From Lonicera japonica (Eukaryota > Streptophyta > Magnoliopsida > Dipsacales > Caprifoliaceae), in contig CM038467.1 of the NCBI GenBank assembly GCA_021464415.1, positions 25,845,748 to 25,909,747 on the forward strand: DNA of 64,000 bases, written 5' to 3'. A program made the translations under genes and the position numbers. Positions 1 through 12,163 of this stretch are shown piece after piece. How positions within the stretch are numbered: position 1 is the stretch's first letter; every line of letters begins with the position of its first letter. Below the pieces are notes generated by a model that worked only from the letters and a program-made list of their open reading frames with translations, had not been told where the DNA came from and did no database searches.

Positions 1-1579
1 ATAGTCCTACTTTTTATGTGATATAATAATTCATTTTCTACGTACATAGCCATATTAGCATTCACCCTTTGATCTTCCATTCAATTGCACAACAAAATTT
101 TTGTAATATTCTTGGCAGAATTTAAGACAACAAATTTCCGTTGCTAAAAGAGTACATTATAGACTTATATTTAAACAATTTGTTATAGTGAGTGCCATAT
201 AGAGTATAACACCGAGAGAAAGAAAGAGAAGGAGGTCTTGTTAAAGCTAACCAAATTTACCTTAATTGTAATTTGGGTAATGCTATTAGCATTCTAAATT
301 AGTATTCTAACACTCTAAAACTATATTTAGTGATACTTTATTTGAATTTTTTTGATACCTTTGATGCATTGAGAGCACTTTTTGAAATGCTAAAGACTAT
401 ACTTATATCACTTTTAATATTATATTTTAAATTACATCACAACTTACGCTATATAATTTTTTAATACTATATATATATTATTTTATTTTATTTTTGAAAC
501 AATTAAATCCGGGTTTGAGACCTCCACTAAACCTATATATATCAGCTCCATTATTGCATAAGAACAAAAAGTTTTACACCGACAAATAGAAAGCCAAAAT
601 AATAAACAACTTTGAGATAAATTTTAAATATTTGGCAAGATTGTTTGTACATATCTATACTTATAGCATGTATGTCCCATATCTTGCCACTTACAAAAAA
701 GTGCAAGTAGGTTTCCATATGGGTAGTTCTCAATTCCCCTACATGTTAATCTATATAGTATTTTATTATATTTTGTTTTTTAAAAAAAAATATTTTCTTG
801 GAGTTGGAGACATGTGCCTGCAACAACAGTGGATGTGTAAGAAGTAAAGATGATGATTATTAATATATGATTACAATGTTGTTTGAATGAGATATATATA
901 TATATAATCCAAGACTGAATACTATAAGGCCAGGTTTGCATTGAAGAAGGAACCAAGGGAAGCTTTTTTTTTCTCTTTTTGTGCTTTATTCCTTGCCCTG
1001 CCTTTGCCCTACTGATCTTGGGACCAAGTCTATGTTTAATTGTGTGTATTTTAGAGCTTAAAGCATTTTCATTAGAAGATGGAATAGTCTTAAAGAGAGG
1101 CCGAGAAAAAGTTAAAGCAGAGATATAATTTATGCATACTTGCTTTTGATCTAAACAAAAGAAAAGAAAGGAAAAGAAAAGAAAATCCTCTCTTTCACAT
1201 GGAAAAGAGTGCTCTTGTATGGTATTAGCTTTGGAACTCATTCAGAACTGTTCTTTCTTCCACTCGAGAAAGATCCATGACCCCTCCATGCATCGGAAAG
1301 AGTGATTTATGAGATAGAGAGAGTAGGAAAATGGAGGGAACAAATTAAGGATAGATATCAAGAGGGTATATGAGTAAATCATTCTGCAGACGTGAAAAGT
1401 TTGAATCTCATAAACTTATTCAACCTTTTAACATAAATTATAGTAATTTCTAGTGTGTACTTACTAACTTAAGATTATAAGAACGAACTAAAACTCAAAA
1501 CAAACGAACGCTAAAAAGTTATTGAAAAAATGATGGTGTTAGTAATGAAGCACAAATGGACGGAGCAATAATGTAGTTT
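1..1579. other. Intergenic, no gene recognised
   Basis: AT-rich DNA with short A/T runs and a TA microsatellite near 893-906. The longest open stretch (780-1241, minus) is lysine/serine-rich low-complexity sequence with no recognisable domain, and I do not call it a gene. Confidence 0.6.
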
Positions 1580-1582
1580 TTA

Positions 1583-1890
1583 GGCTTCATTTGATAACAT
1601 GGAAAATGAAAATAAAAACAACTAATTTAGGCGAGAAGATGGAAAATAAGTTGAGGGCACATGGCGAGATACTCTCCATCTCATACTTATTTTTGTGAGT
1701 ATACGTCCTCCATCCTCCTTTAATATTTTGTGGAAAAATTTTCTCCACCATCACCCAAAGAAAATTGTCATGGAAAAAAATAAAAAGCGCGCAAGAGTTA
1801 ATCTCACCTCATCCCTCGACTTATTTTTCATCTTTTCACCTAAATTAGTTATTTTTCTTTTCATTTTCTATGTTACTATCAAACGGAGCC
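1583..1890. mobile_element. Tourist-like MITE, copy 1
   Basis: A 308-bp foldback element. The left arm starts GGCTTCATTTGATAACATGG and the right arm ends CTATCAAACGGAGCC; the arms pair over about 70 bases. TTA precedes it at 1580-1582, and ATTA follows it, so the 3-bp TTA duplication typical of PIF/Harbinger Tourist MITEs is one base out of register. A second, better-preserved copy of the same family lies at 49988-50301. No coding capacity. Confidence 0.75.
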
Positions 1891-1891
1891 A

Positions 1892-1999
1892 TTAAAGTAA
1901 AATGTAACGCCATTCATTGAAAATTATTTTATTAAAAGACAAACCTTAAAGTACAATGTACCACCATTCATTGAAAATTACTTTATTAAAAGACAAACT
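1892..1999. repeat. Two-unit tandem repeat, 54-bp period
   Basis: Two adjacent units (1892-1945 and 1946-1999) each run from TTAAAGTA through CATTCATTGAAAATTA to AAAAGACAAAC with a few substitutions. This is a simple local duplication next to the Tourist-like MITE. Confidence 0.8.
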
Positions 2000-2908
2000 T
2001 ATTTTGACAATAATTTTTTCTGGTGAAAAAAATGAAAAATTAAACTTTGGTGGAACTATTTCCCTCTAACCCCTATTATATATATTCCTGCCCATGATAG
2101 TGTCACAAGATTAATAAACTTTCAACAAATCAATATACCGTATATGATACTATGTCATCATTATAAATTCGTATTCAATATTTTCTTTTGCATGTGAGAA
2201 AGAAAATATTTTTATCAATAAAAATGAGTTGGGTGCACTCAGGATAAAAACCCTAATTAAAATGAGGCTATTTAATTGATGAAATTGGGGGAAGGGGGAG
2301 GGGTCTCTTTTGAGGTGTCTCCATCTGTCTTACATATTGGGATTGGGGAGGGTCTAGCCTTCATTTGAAGGGTCATTATCTTCTGAAAATCAATTTTGTG
2401 GTCACACTACAGAAATCTGTCTACTTTAGATTATAACATAAACCCAAGATTCTGTTTTTGAGTGGAGAGGGCTAATAGGGAACATCTTTTTAAACCCTAA
2501 CCCCACATTTCTTCTCAACTAGTGTACTATATATATATATATATATATATTTTCCTTTTCACACAAACCATGAATTTATCATACTCGATCTGAAGGAGAA
2601 GTTTCGAGCACACATTATTTAACTAGTTTGTCGTCCCTGTTAAAAGATCAATAATTTCATATATTACAATCAACACATTATAAAAATAAAGAGTACGTCG
2701 TTTAAGTGCAAAGCCATTGGTTGCGTACTATACTTCTTTAAAAGCACAAAAACTATAAAACACAATTCACAAGAAAACGAGATATCCTGTAGAAAAAAAA
2801 AGTTAAACAACATAATATACGGCCGGGTCAATAAAAAACTGAGCTGGAACTTCTCAAGAGGGAGCAGCAATTTTGTTACTAATTAATACATGTGTATTTT
2901 TATATATA
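2000..2908. other. Intergenic, no gene recognised
   Basis: Mixed purine-rich and AT-rich DNA with a TA microsatellite at about 2528-2551. No coding segment with recognisable protein similarity on either strand. Confidence 0.55.
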
Positions 2909-2917
2909 TATATGCAT

Positions 2918-3308
2918 AGGGAAAGGATCTTAAGTGGACCAACTTTTTGGTCCTTAAATGTGGACCAGTTATTTTGAGGGGGTAAACGAATGAATTTTTT
3001 TATGAAACTTAGCGAAGACGATCTCCATGGTTAGTAGATTACCTCTGCCAATTTTCATCGAAAAATTCAATCAGGAAGTGGGTTAACTAAAAAATTGATA
3101 TATATGTGCATTTTTAGCCGTTAAAATTTAAGATGTTTAGCAAACCCACTTCCCAGTTGAATTTTTCAATGAAAATTGGCGGAGATGATCTACTAATCAT
3201 GAAGATCATCTTCACCAAGTTTCATAAAAAAATTCATCCTTTTGCCTCCTCAAAATGATTGGTCCGCATTTAAGGACCTAAAAAATGGTCCTCTTTAGAT
3301 CTTTCCCT
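2918..3308. mobile_element. Foldback MITE with 9-bp target duplication
   Basis: A 391-bp element whose ends are inverted (left AGGGAAAGGATCTTAAG, right CTTTAGATCTTTCCCT). It folds back over almost its full length around a short AT-rich loop near 3105. It is flanked by TATATGCAT (2909-2917) and TATATACAT (3309-3317), an 8/9 match. A 9-bp duplication with long inverted repeats suggests a Mutator-type MITE. Relatives share the core AAACGAATGAATTTTTTT and the GATGATCTAC motif at 4545-4880, 5295-5680, 8790-8960 and 60690-60985. Confidence 0.8.
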
Positions 3309-3317
3309 TATATACAT

Positions 3318-4540
3318 ATATTCATAATTGAAGATCGGGGACTATTTCAACTAACGTGCGTTGTAATCTAAAACGCACAAACTATGCTTCGTCCGCACAC
3401 CGACCCACCCCACCACCACCCAACCAGCACAATATAAATGTGCAGTTTCACAAGGCTCAAAACATAAAGAACCAAAAAACAACTATGTTACTACATTATT
3501 GATGAAGACACAAGTTATAATCTCTTTTCCTGAAATTTATAAGCCGCTTTCATTGCAATTTTTCCCATTTTAATTCGTGCAGCATAACATAATCCGAATC
3601 AGAGTTGCGAACCAAAAGTAATACACATTACTCGTTAACATTTGCGTGTTAATTCTAACTAGATACCTTAACTAGATTAATGAGAAAGCTGCAAATAAAG
3701 AGGTATGGTCGGCAAAAGGAAAAAAAAAACTGGAAGAGATGAAACATTTGAAAGTAGTGATTTGGATTTGAATGCTTTTTGAACATTAGCATGACAAAAG
3801 GAAAAGAAAAAAAATTAAACAAAAAAAGAAAAAGAAAAAGAGAATACAAAAGGAAAAAAGGGAATGGAAGTTTCAATATTCAATAATGAAATGTAAATCA
3901 TGCTTAAGGGCACCCTGGATCCTCTTGCTGATTAAGGTTTTGTACTTCATAAATTAAGAATGACAAAATGATGATATTTTACGTAGAATTTCAATAACGT
4001 AATGAAATGAAAATTATGCTTCTTTTTGACTGTTAAAAGGCAGATCCAGACATAACAGCAAAACCCTCATTATATATGTATATAAGGTTTTATTTCACAT
4101 TTTAAAAGAAAAAAACATTCATTGAATTGGGGCACCTTTGGCTTTAGGGATGCCCTAAGGGGCACCTTTTATTTTTTCTTTGAAAGAGAAATGACAAGTT
4201 TTTGAATAAAGGACATAGAAGCATCTTTTTGGAAGCTGCCAGGTGATCCTAGTTTTGTTTATTAATTTTAAAGGCCAAAAAAAGGAATTGGAAAAAAAAA
4301 TAAGAATAAAGAAAAAGGAAAAGAAAAGAAAGAACTTTTAATTCATGTTCATAAACCAAATTTTATTCAGGTAGATTAATTGTTAGTCAACAATTTGTTA
4401 AATGGGTGCCCGCGCAATTGATGAAGTTGTAAATTGGAACAAGTGGGGAAGCTTTACTTTTAACCTAACGGTTGCTTGACTAGCATTATTAAATAATAAT
4501 AATAAGAAGAAGAAGAAGAAACAAAAACACGATACAGCCA
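3318..4540. other. Intergenic, no gene recognised
   Basis: Purine-rich and poly-A-rich DNA with a short inverted GGGCACC/GGGGCACC motif around 3908-4163. No gene, RNA gene or complete element supported. Confidence 0.55.
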
Positions 4541-4544
4541 GACT

Positions 4545-4880
4545 TTAGAAAGAGTTTCTTATTTTTAACTAACGAACAAACTTTCATTTTTGAGGAGTGA
4601 ATGATTGAGTTTTTGATGGAATTTTCTGAGGGTGATCTCTATTATGAATAGCAACTCCGCCAAATTTTATCGAAAAATTCAACTGAAAAATGAGTGATCT
4701 AAAAATCTAAAATTTCAATGATTGAAACGCATGCATATATTAATCTTTATTTCACCCATTTCTTAAGGAGTTGATCTACGTCTCATTATGGATATCATCC
4801 TTACCAAATTCCATCAAAAAAATCCAATCATTTACTCTTTCAAAAGAGGAAGTCTGTTCTTTGGTTAAAAGAATGGAACC
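4545..4880. mobile_element. Diverged foldback MITE, relative of 2918-3308
   Basis: Inverted arms surround a central AT-rich loop. The left arm carries GTGAATGATTGAGTTTTT and GGTGATCTCTATTATGAA; the right arm carries the reverse-complement counterparts near 4775-4845. It has the same internal order as the 2918-3308 element (target-like motif, GATGATCT, AAAAATTCAA, centre, inverted arm). Ends are approximate and no clean target duplication was found. Confidence 0.55.
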
Positions 4881-5184
4881 TTTTCTAGGGTTGACTATAA
4901 ATATATATATATATATATAAATATTAAACATCTATTACACAAAAGAGATGTTCAAAATAATACAATTTACAAAATTCCTTACCGAGCCTTTATATTTTGA
5001 AAACGTTGACTGGCATAAGCGTTATTTACTTATTGGAATATTACTGTCTATACAAGAAAACTATTTTATTTTTTTTTAACTAAAAGTAATTATAGTTTCA
5101 TCTCTAAGGTTTTGAGACCTTACAAACTCAATCTCAACTTTAAATGTTTACACAAAAATCCCTACATTACTGTACTTATAAAAA

Positions 5185-5200
5185 GGGGGGGGGGGGGGGG
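5185..5200 (+). repeat. G16 homopolymer
   Basis: Sixteen consecutive G residues inside AT-rich flanks. The flanking segment at about 5080-5184 resembles 60340-60450, so the tract may mark the edge of a dispersed repeat. Length is likely polymorphic and assembly-sensitive. Confidence 0.85.
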
Positions 5201-5690
5201 AATTGGGCACTAGGCCTACATTCCCTCCGCCCCTTATTTGAATGGAATCAACTCCTTTCCATTACTCATTTCCTCCAATTTCCCTTACTACCATTTATTT
5301 CGAGGGTTAAACGAATAATTTTTTTCATCAAATTTGGTGAATATGATCTCTATAATCAAGTCCGTTCAAATAAGGGGTAGAGGAAATCTAGGCCTAGCGC
5401 CCCCACTTGGATTTGAATTTTTTATAAGTAGATTATCTACACAAAATATCATCAAAAGATTTAATTTAAAAGTGGGTGAGATGATCATCTAAAATTTCAA
5501 TGGATAATAATGAATAAACATATCAAATTTTATTACACTCACTTCCAATTTGAGTTTCTTGTTAAAATTTTGTGGAAACGATCGGCTCAATATATAACTA
5601 ATCTCCACCAAGTTCTATGAAAAATTTCATTCGTTTAACCCATTTAACCCATGAAATGGAGAGCATTGGCAAAAATTGGGGGAAAGGATT
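5201..5690. mobile_element. Composite MITE region
   Basis: Two inverted units appear intermixed. Segments at 5205-5240 and 5366-5400 are inverted relative to each other (GGCACTAGGCCTA against TAGGCCTAGCGCC, and CCCTTATTTGAA against TTCAAATAAGGGG). From about 5295 to 5680 there is a relative of the 2918-3308 family (AAACGAATAATTTTTTTCAT on the left, TTTCATTCGTTTAACCC on the right) interrupted by the first unit's right end. This looks like a small element nested in an older MITE. Ends are approximate. Confidence 0.5.
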
Positions 5691-5792
5691 ATGCACTTCA
5701 AATTAAATTTCACAGTTAAAGTTAAAGAAATAATTTGCGGTCATCTAATTGCAAGTAATTCATAAACCAAAATAGATACTCACCAAAGGAAG

Positions 5793-5819
<27 letters not shown>
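5793..5819. repeat. CT microsatellite
   Basis: An uninterrupted TC dinucleotide run of about 27 bases. Confidence 0.9.
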
Positions 5820-5824
<5 letters not shown>

Positions 5825-8785
5825 ACACTCATTTACAGAAAAGAAAAAAAATCTAAATCACTTCACTCGTAAAGTGAATTTAGGAGGAAGAGAGGAACCC
5901 ATTTTTTCTTAGCATTTTATATTATATATTATATATAATAATACCTTTAGATGTGAGTGTCTTTGGACATTTTTTTAGATTTATGAGATTTTCGTCTCTC
6001 CTTTTGTGAGAATTTTTCTCCTCCTTCCTATTGAATACGGAGGTGTGTCTTGAGAGTAGTATGAATTGGAGTGGAGATGAGTAGATTTACTCCTATCGAT
6101 GGAGGTCCAACTCAAAACTAAAAACATTTCTTACTCATTTGGTGGCATTTCGGCGTGGATGAAGTCTCTTTTTAGAGGGCTTGTTGTGGTCACATTTTTA
6201 TATTTCGAGGCATGCTTTATGAGTAAATTCTTTAACGTCCTCCTACTTTTTCAAAGTTTTTTCTTGTATTGCAAGACCATCGATTAATGTACTTTACGTC
6301 TTTATGACCTTCGTAAGCTCTTTGAATCATTTTTTGATTCTCTGTATAATGTTCAAACTTTATTATTAATCAACGATATTATATTCTTATTTCAGAAAAA
6401 AAAAATGACTTCAAAGGATCCTGATTCCGTGGTAGCCATATGCGTGAATATTTGGCTAATTTTCTGTTCACATAAGATACTTTCAATAACAACAGCATAA
6501 CACTGATAATAAATATCACAGACTAGAGAAAGTTGATAGATGATATCACCCCTCGCTCAAAATTTAAATCAATATTTTTTTTTCCAAAATGCATTCATTG
6601 TACCAAACTTTTGTAATAGTATGATACAATCCTCGTTATTTCCGTCCAACGTTTTTCATAGTTGCTAAGTTTTTTTTAAAATTTCATCTAAATACTATAA
6701 CATATATAAGTACAGGTCATCTCACCGGAAAACATCAACTAAATAACGAGTTCACTCTTTTTCTCGTTTTTTTTATACAGATACTTCATCGGATAGACCC
6801 AATGTTCAAACTAAAGGAAGGCTGGAAGGGTATAAAAGGCACAAAATTATAATAGTGTAGTTGTAAATTAATCCTTTACTACTCTAACTCCGGAGGCTCT
6901 TTCATTTTGAAAAGATAAATAATTGATATTTTTTTCTTTAACAAAGAGATCATCTCACAAAATTTACGCAAAAAAAAATTCATATACTTATACCTCTATA
7001 TTTATGATTTTTCTTTTTCTTAAAGAAATTACCGATATGCCTGGAAAAAAATTATTTTATGTGTATATATACACACACACATGAGTATCAGGTCCCAGCA
7101 ATCCTAGAATATCTAGATAGTTTCACCAACAACTTTATTTATGGGAAAGCTTTAAAAATTGGCACCGACCTAATTAAGCAAAAACAAAAACAAAAAATAC
7201 TACATTAACATCATGTGTTTGATTATATATGTCAATGTCATCCACATATCATCATTTGAAACCATCTAATACTAATAAGCATCTTCTTTTAGTTTTAGTG
7301 GGCCCTACATGCCTCAATTTTTCTATCTCTTTCTTTCTTTTTTCGAAATTAATGTTGGCCTTCTACTCGTACTTGATTCTTTTACCGGCGCATGTTCCAT
7401 GAGTAATCATCCATATTTGAAAACATTATATATTGTGTATACAAATGCTATAATTATTTTCAAATTAATTATTATTATTATTAAAATAATGTAGAAAGTA
7501 TAATTTTTAAGAAAATATTATATTCTGATAAATAAATAATTGTTTAAACAATAAGTGTTCTCATATTATTACTTTAAAATTATATCAAATGATACCGGTA
7601 ATTATATTTTCACTATATAAATAATTGCAATCAAAGTTATTTATTATTATAAAAACATTATATAAACACGCAAAGCTACAATTATTATGTAGATGTCAAA
7701 AATGCTTTGATAATCACACTTTCTATATAAAAAAAAATCAGTTCGTAAGATTTTTATGAAACCTTCAACGATACGTAGTTTTGATATAAGTTTACGAAAA
7801 TTGGAGAGATTGTAAGATAAATGTCATCTATTTTTAAACAAATGGTTCATATTTACTAAACTCTATAGTGATTTTGATCACTCCACAAGAACCGATCCTG
7901 CAATAATTTTATGTATTAGCTATTATACCACTAATCATTTCTATATATATGTCACATTGCGTGTGATGTAACCTACCATACATAATCCCGTCTCTATCAT
8001 AATAATAATAATGATGAGGCAAAAATTCATGTGTGATGTGAAGATATGTTTAAAAATTTTGTCGTTAAGGCTTTCTTAAAAAGAAGCAGCATCATATACT
8101 TAAGGTAATATTGCTTTTGCAGATTTTTATCTTTTTATATTTGTCCTTAACCTTCTCAAAATCTTTGTCTTTATTTGCTTAGTGACTCAAAATTGTTTGT
8201 CCTTAACCTTCTCAAAAACCAACATGAAATTCCTAAACTCTCTCTCTCTCTCACATCACATGCACACCATAATCTACCATTTGTGTACCTTTGTCTTCTT
8301 CCCAATTTAGGGTTTTCCCCCTCCTGTTTTTCCTATAATTTTACTCCCCTTTCCACTCATACACACAATAAGCTTCACAAGTACTCTCTTTGTTTTAAAT
8401 TAAATGCTCATTTGGTCCGAATTTTTTTTTTTGTTCTTGAGATACAAAAAAGTAATTTCACATGAAAAGTTTGACTTTCATTAGTTTACCATTCAACAAC
8501 TTGCAATGAACTATAAGAGATTTCTAGTATAAACTTGCCATGTAAGAATCCTGAAACTAAGAGTATTGCTTTTAACTTTTTTATTTTTAATTAAAATTGA
8601 AATTTTATGAGATTTAGAACACTGCATATGTCCAAAATATAAATTGGGCTCTTATATTTGTGACATCCCGTGAAAGAAAGTAAAACTCCTAATTTGAGAA
8701 AATAATGCATTGAGAATGTACCATTTTTTGCACATTTTGTCTTTGGGATGCATTACTAAGGATTTGGATCCGTTACCGCATTCCC
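5820..8785. other. Intergenic, no gene recognised
   Basis: Low-complexity AT-rich DNA with TA/CA microsatellites (about 7065-7080) and many short A/T tracts. Open stretches at 6099-6287, 7309-7494 and 8175-8465 are phenylalanine/serine/leucine-rich with no conserved motif and no splice context. I see no gene here. Confidence 0.55.
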
Positions 8786-8789
8786 TCAA

Positions 8790-8960
8790 CGGGGCCCATT
8801 CCGAGGGTGATAAAAAAAATCATGAAATTTTGTTAAAATGATCTATATAATAATGAGTGATCCTCTGCACAAAACTTCATCAAGAAATAAACTCTATCAA
8901 GAGAAATTGGAATAATGTGGTAATAAAGACGAGTCAAATTCCATTAGTAACATTAATGCA
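8790..8960. mobile_element. Partial MITE, relative of 2918-3308
   Basis: Contains the family pattern CCGAGGGTGATAAAAAAAAT, ATGATCTATATAATAATGAG and a CATCAAGAAATAAA segment, but only about half of the palindrome. No terminal repeats or target duplication seen. Confidence 0.4.
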
Positions 8961-9589
8961 CTTAACGCATTTCAAGATCACCTTAAACAATCAATATATG
9001 TAGAAAATTGAAAATGACCCTTCAAAATTAATTTTTCCTTCTATGTTTCTGTAATTTCATCCAGGTCAAATCACCAGCACATGACAACTTGTGGGGTCAC
9101 ATTTGCCTCTGAATGATATGGGATTACAAACTATTATCATCATGATATCATAAAATAAAAATAGTAGAGAGAGAATCTATGCTCTTCATTAGATGCAGTG
9201 GAGATAGAATTTACCTAAAAAAGAGTATGCACAAGTAGTGGAAGGCAAAGCATATCTGTTAAGAATCCTCATATTACCAAAGGTCTGGTCTGCTCCGGTA
9301 TTATACTCGATTGTCCTAAATTAAGAGTTTACTATCTTTTATAAGATGTCCTACATCAAGACTCTGATTTTTCGGTGACAAGATTAATGTGCTAAATCTC
9401 GTCGATGAACCCTAGTTTGGAATAGATGGAGTAATTGATATAGGATAGGTCTATTGTCAAAGCAAAATGCTATTCTTAAAGCGTAGTGTGCCATCAACAA
9501 TGTGGTAATGCTTGCTTTGACAATAGCAATTCTTTATATATATATATATATTCAGCCCCACTCTAAATTATATTATAATATTATATATA

Positions 9590-10635
9590 CGATACGTTTC
9601 TCCCGCAGACTCAATCTACAAGGATTGAGTCCTAATATTCGCCACCGAATATTATAGCCCATTCTTGTTTCCAAACAGCCATCGATTAAAACCTAAAAAA
9701 AGAAAAACAAGGGTTCCTCTCATTCTATGCAGTCCAACACTCCAAACTCCTCTTAAGCTCCATCTCGACTGGCCACCTCCACCACCTCTCTGGTCACTGT
9801 TGGCTCCATCTCCGACCACCACTATCTTGATCCATTTTCTCTCTCTAAATCCTCCCCCCAATCAGTTTCACCGACCCATTAAAGTAAATCAAAAGCACAT
9901 TTACATACTCATTTCAATTTCTTCATCTATGCTCTATCCAATTTCTTGAACAAAACCATCAACGAGAAAGTGGGGAGGAACTAAGATCTTTAACATCTTT
10001 CTCTCTCTAGATTTCTATTTCATTGAATCAAAGTAAAATCATGATTCTTAATCTTTAGATCTAAAACTCCATAAAATCCAAAACTCTCTCTAGATCTAAA
10101 ATTAATACATAGAGAAGTCTTCATTTGTCCATCTCTTGTAACACAAACCTTCATTGCTCAATTTGAAATACATATATATAAGAATTACATTGTTCAATCT
10201 GAAATATACAATATACACACAATTACTAAATATCATGTGTGGACACAATCTCCGTGCTCTTCCTCCACCACTTGAGCTTGATTTGGAAAAATCTAACCTT
10301 GGACACACTCAAATCATGGTTAGATCCAATTCGATTTTGATTTCATGTCCAAATTGGATTTACTTTTTGAGATCAAGGCAACATTTAGATCTCGGTATAA
10401 TAAAATTTCGCAGCATTCAACGATATGGGTTACAGAGACAGAGAGATGGACTGCAGAGAGAGAGCACTGAGCTTCAACCAAGTTTTCTCTGTTTCTCTTA
10501 GTTTTAATTGGTGGTTGTTTAGAAACAAGGATGGGCTAAAATTAAAAAAAGGGGCAGCGTGCTTTTGGTGGGGCCTCCGTGGTTTTGGACGCAATCCGTG
10601 AGGATTGGATCCGTGGGAGAAATGTACCGTAGATA
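9590..10635. mobile_element. Candidate Mutator-like element with internal non-TE sequence
   Basis: The ends are inverted. The left has TTTCTCCCGCAGACTCAATC at about 9597, and the right has a matching GGATTGGATCCGTGGGAGAAA ending about 10622. A second matching block is GCCCATTCTTGTTTCCAAAC (9657-9676) against GTTTAGAAACAAGGATGGGC (about 10517-10536). The span is about 1.04 kb. The interior is CT-rich and proline/leucine-coding in places but shows no transposase. I found no clear 9-bp duplication, so family and borders are uncertain; it could be a Pack-MULE-like carrier or a decayed foldback element. Confidence 0.45.
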
Positions 10636-10639
10636 TATA

Positions 10640-12160
10640 TGTGGATGTCCCATTTTGACATTATAGGGATTGACCTTGGTATGTGGGGTTTCATCACCCT
10701 AGCAATGGTGGAAATCCAAGTCATGTACATGGGGTTTGTCCACACTTTGTCTTTTGGCTATCATTATCACTCATTGTACCCCCACCCCCCACATCACTCA
10801 CATTATTATTTATATACATCCAACACAATTCCTCCATTCCACAAAATAAGAGAATATATACACCATTCATTCTCCTCAATTATTACTACTACTCTCCAAG
10901 TTATTATAATCCATCTAAGTCCACTAATTCTCTGTGTATTAGCCTTGAAATTCTAGGTATGTACTTACATATCCTAAGTGATGCCTATTTTGAAACTTTT
11001 GCAAGTATGGGCATCTCTTGCTGAAATGCTGTCATGTACTTATTTAGTTATTTCCTATCTTTAACAAACACACAAATTAAACATGGCAACATGTGCATAA
11101 AAATATTTACATATATTAGTACTCACGATATTATTTGGGTTTATACTGTGTTTTGCATACTTGTGAGATCATCTTATAAAAAAATAAGAAATTACTGTAG
11201 ATGATTTAGGCATGCAGCAATACTCTTTTATCGCCTCTATATACTTCATATATACATGTATACGCACTCCCTCCTGGGACCAACTGGTGTAGTCTACTGT
11301 AGTGCATGCAAATTGGAAGGCCTAGACATACTCCTGGAAACCAGTCACTTCAGGTGTTCCAAGTCTCAGAAATACGGATTCCTTTTTGGAATTATGAAAT
11401 AAAGAAATTGTTTTACTCGCATTCTCTACACCGCATGTCACTAAATGCATGGATATAAATTTTCAAGAAAGATGTTGAATTGTTGGATTTGATCTCAACC
11501 CAACATGATGGCACAAACTATGAGCGTAACCATCTTCTAGGCTAAAGCTTTAGATAATATTATGACCCAGCCCAATAAACCGCCCGACCAACCTATTAGT
11601 AACCCAACCCAAACCTATTCAGTAGCTTATTGGGTCCTTGTGCAACCCAATAGCAATCAATCATACTGGGTTTAAATGGGTTGTCACTGTGTTGGCCCTA
11701 ACCCAACCCAAATTTTACACAATAAAATACATGAAAACCCTAACCTACCCAATTTGTTGGGGTTTGTGGTTTATTGCATGCTTATGTTTTCGAATGCTAT
11801 GTTTATTGCTATACAAAAATGTACATTCTCATAATTGATTTTCGAGGAAGTATCTTCCCCCAAATTATTTTCTACATCATATTTCTTGATTAAACAGAAA
11901 GCACCTTCTTTTCTTTACCTTGCTGTGATAAATTTTCCTTGATAAAGTTAAATTATAAAGAATCTAAAAAGGCGTCACGGTTTAATCCAAATCATGCTAG
12001 CAATATCTTTTATTTCCATCCCATAGAAAAAGGATGCAACTTTATTTAACTAAAAGTTAACGATCCAAACAACAACTTAAAACATAAAAGTTCACAAATG
12101 ATGACAAAAACAAAACCTGATACTGGGTTTGATCACAATGAACATTTATCCTTTATTGTT
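10640..12160. other. Intergenic with a decayed hAT-like remnant
   Basis: Mostly AT-rich DNA. Between about 11560 and 11790 there are repeated ACCCAACCCAA and TGGGTT stretches of the kind seen inside plant hAT-like non-autonomous elements, but the ends and target duplication are gone. Overlapping open stretches at 10639-11024 are histidine/tyrosine-rich with no recognisable domain. Confidence 0.45.
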
Positions 12161-12163
12161 TTT

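Noticed and set aside
780..1241. 153-codon open frame on the minus strand
   Set aside because: Composition is low-complexity (Lys/Ser/Phe runs from A/T tracts), no domain, no splice or promoter context.
2528..2551. Regular short repeats as a possible CRISPR array
   Set aside because: These and similar tracts are dinucleotide microsatellites in plant nuclear DNA; no repeat-spacer pattern anywhere in the window.
4231..4251. Sequence resembling miR167 (GGAAGCTGCCAGGTGATCC)
   Set aside because: Only partial match with an internal shift, and no complementary arm nearby to form a precursor hairpin.
9665..9949. 94-codon proline/leucine-rich open frame
   Set aside because: It overlaps an opposite-strand open frame of equal quality inside a TIR-bounded element; no conserved motif.
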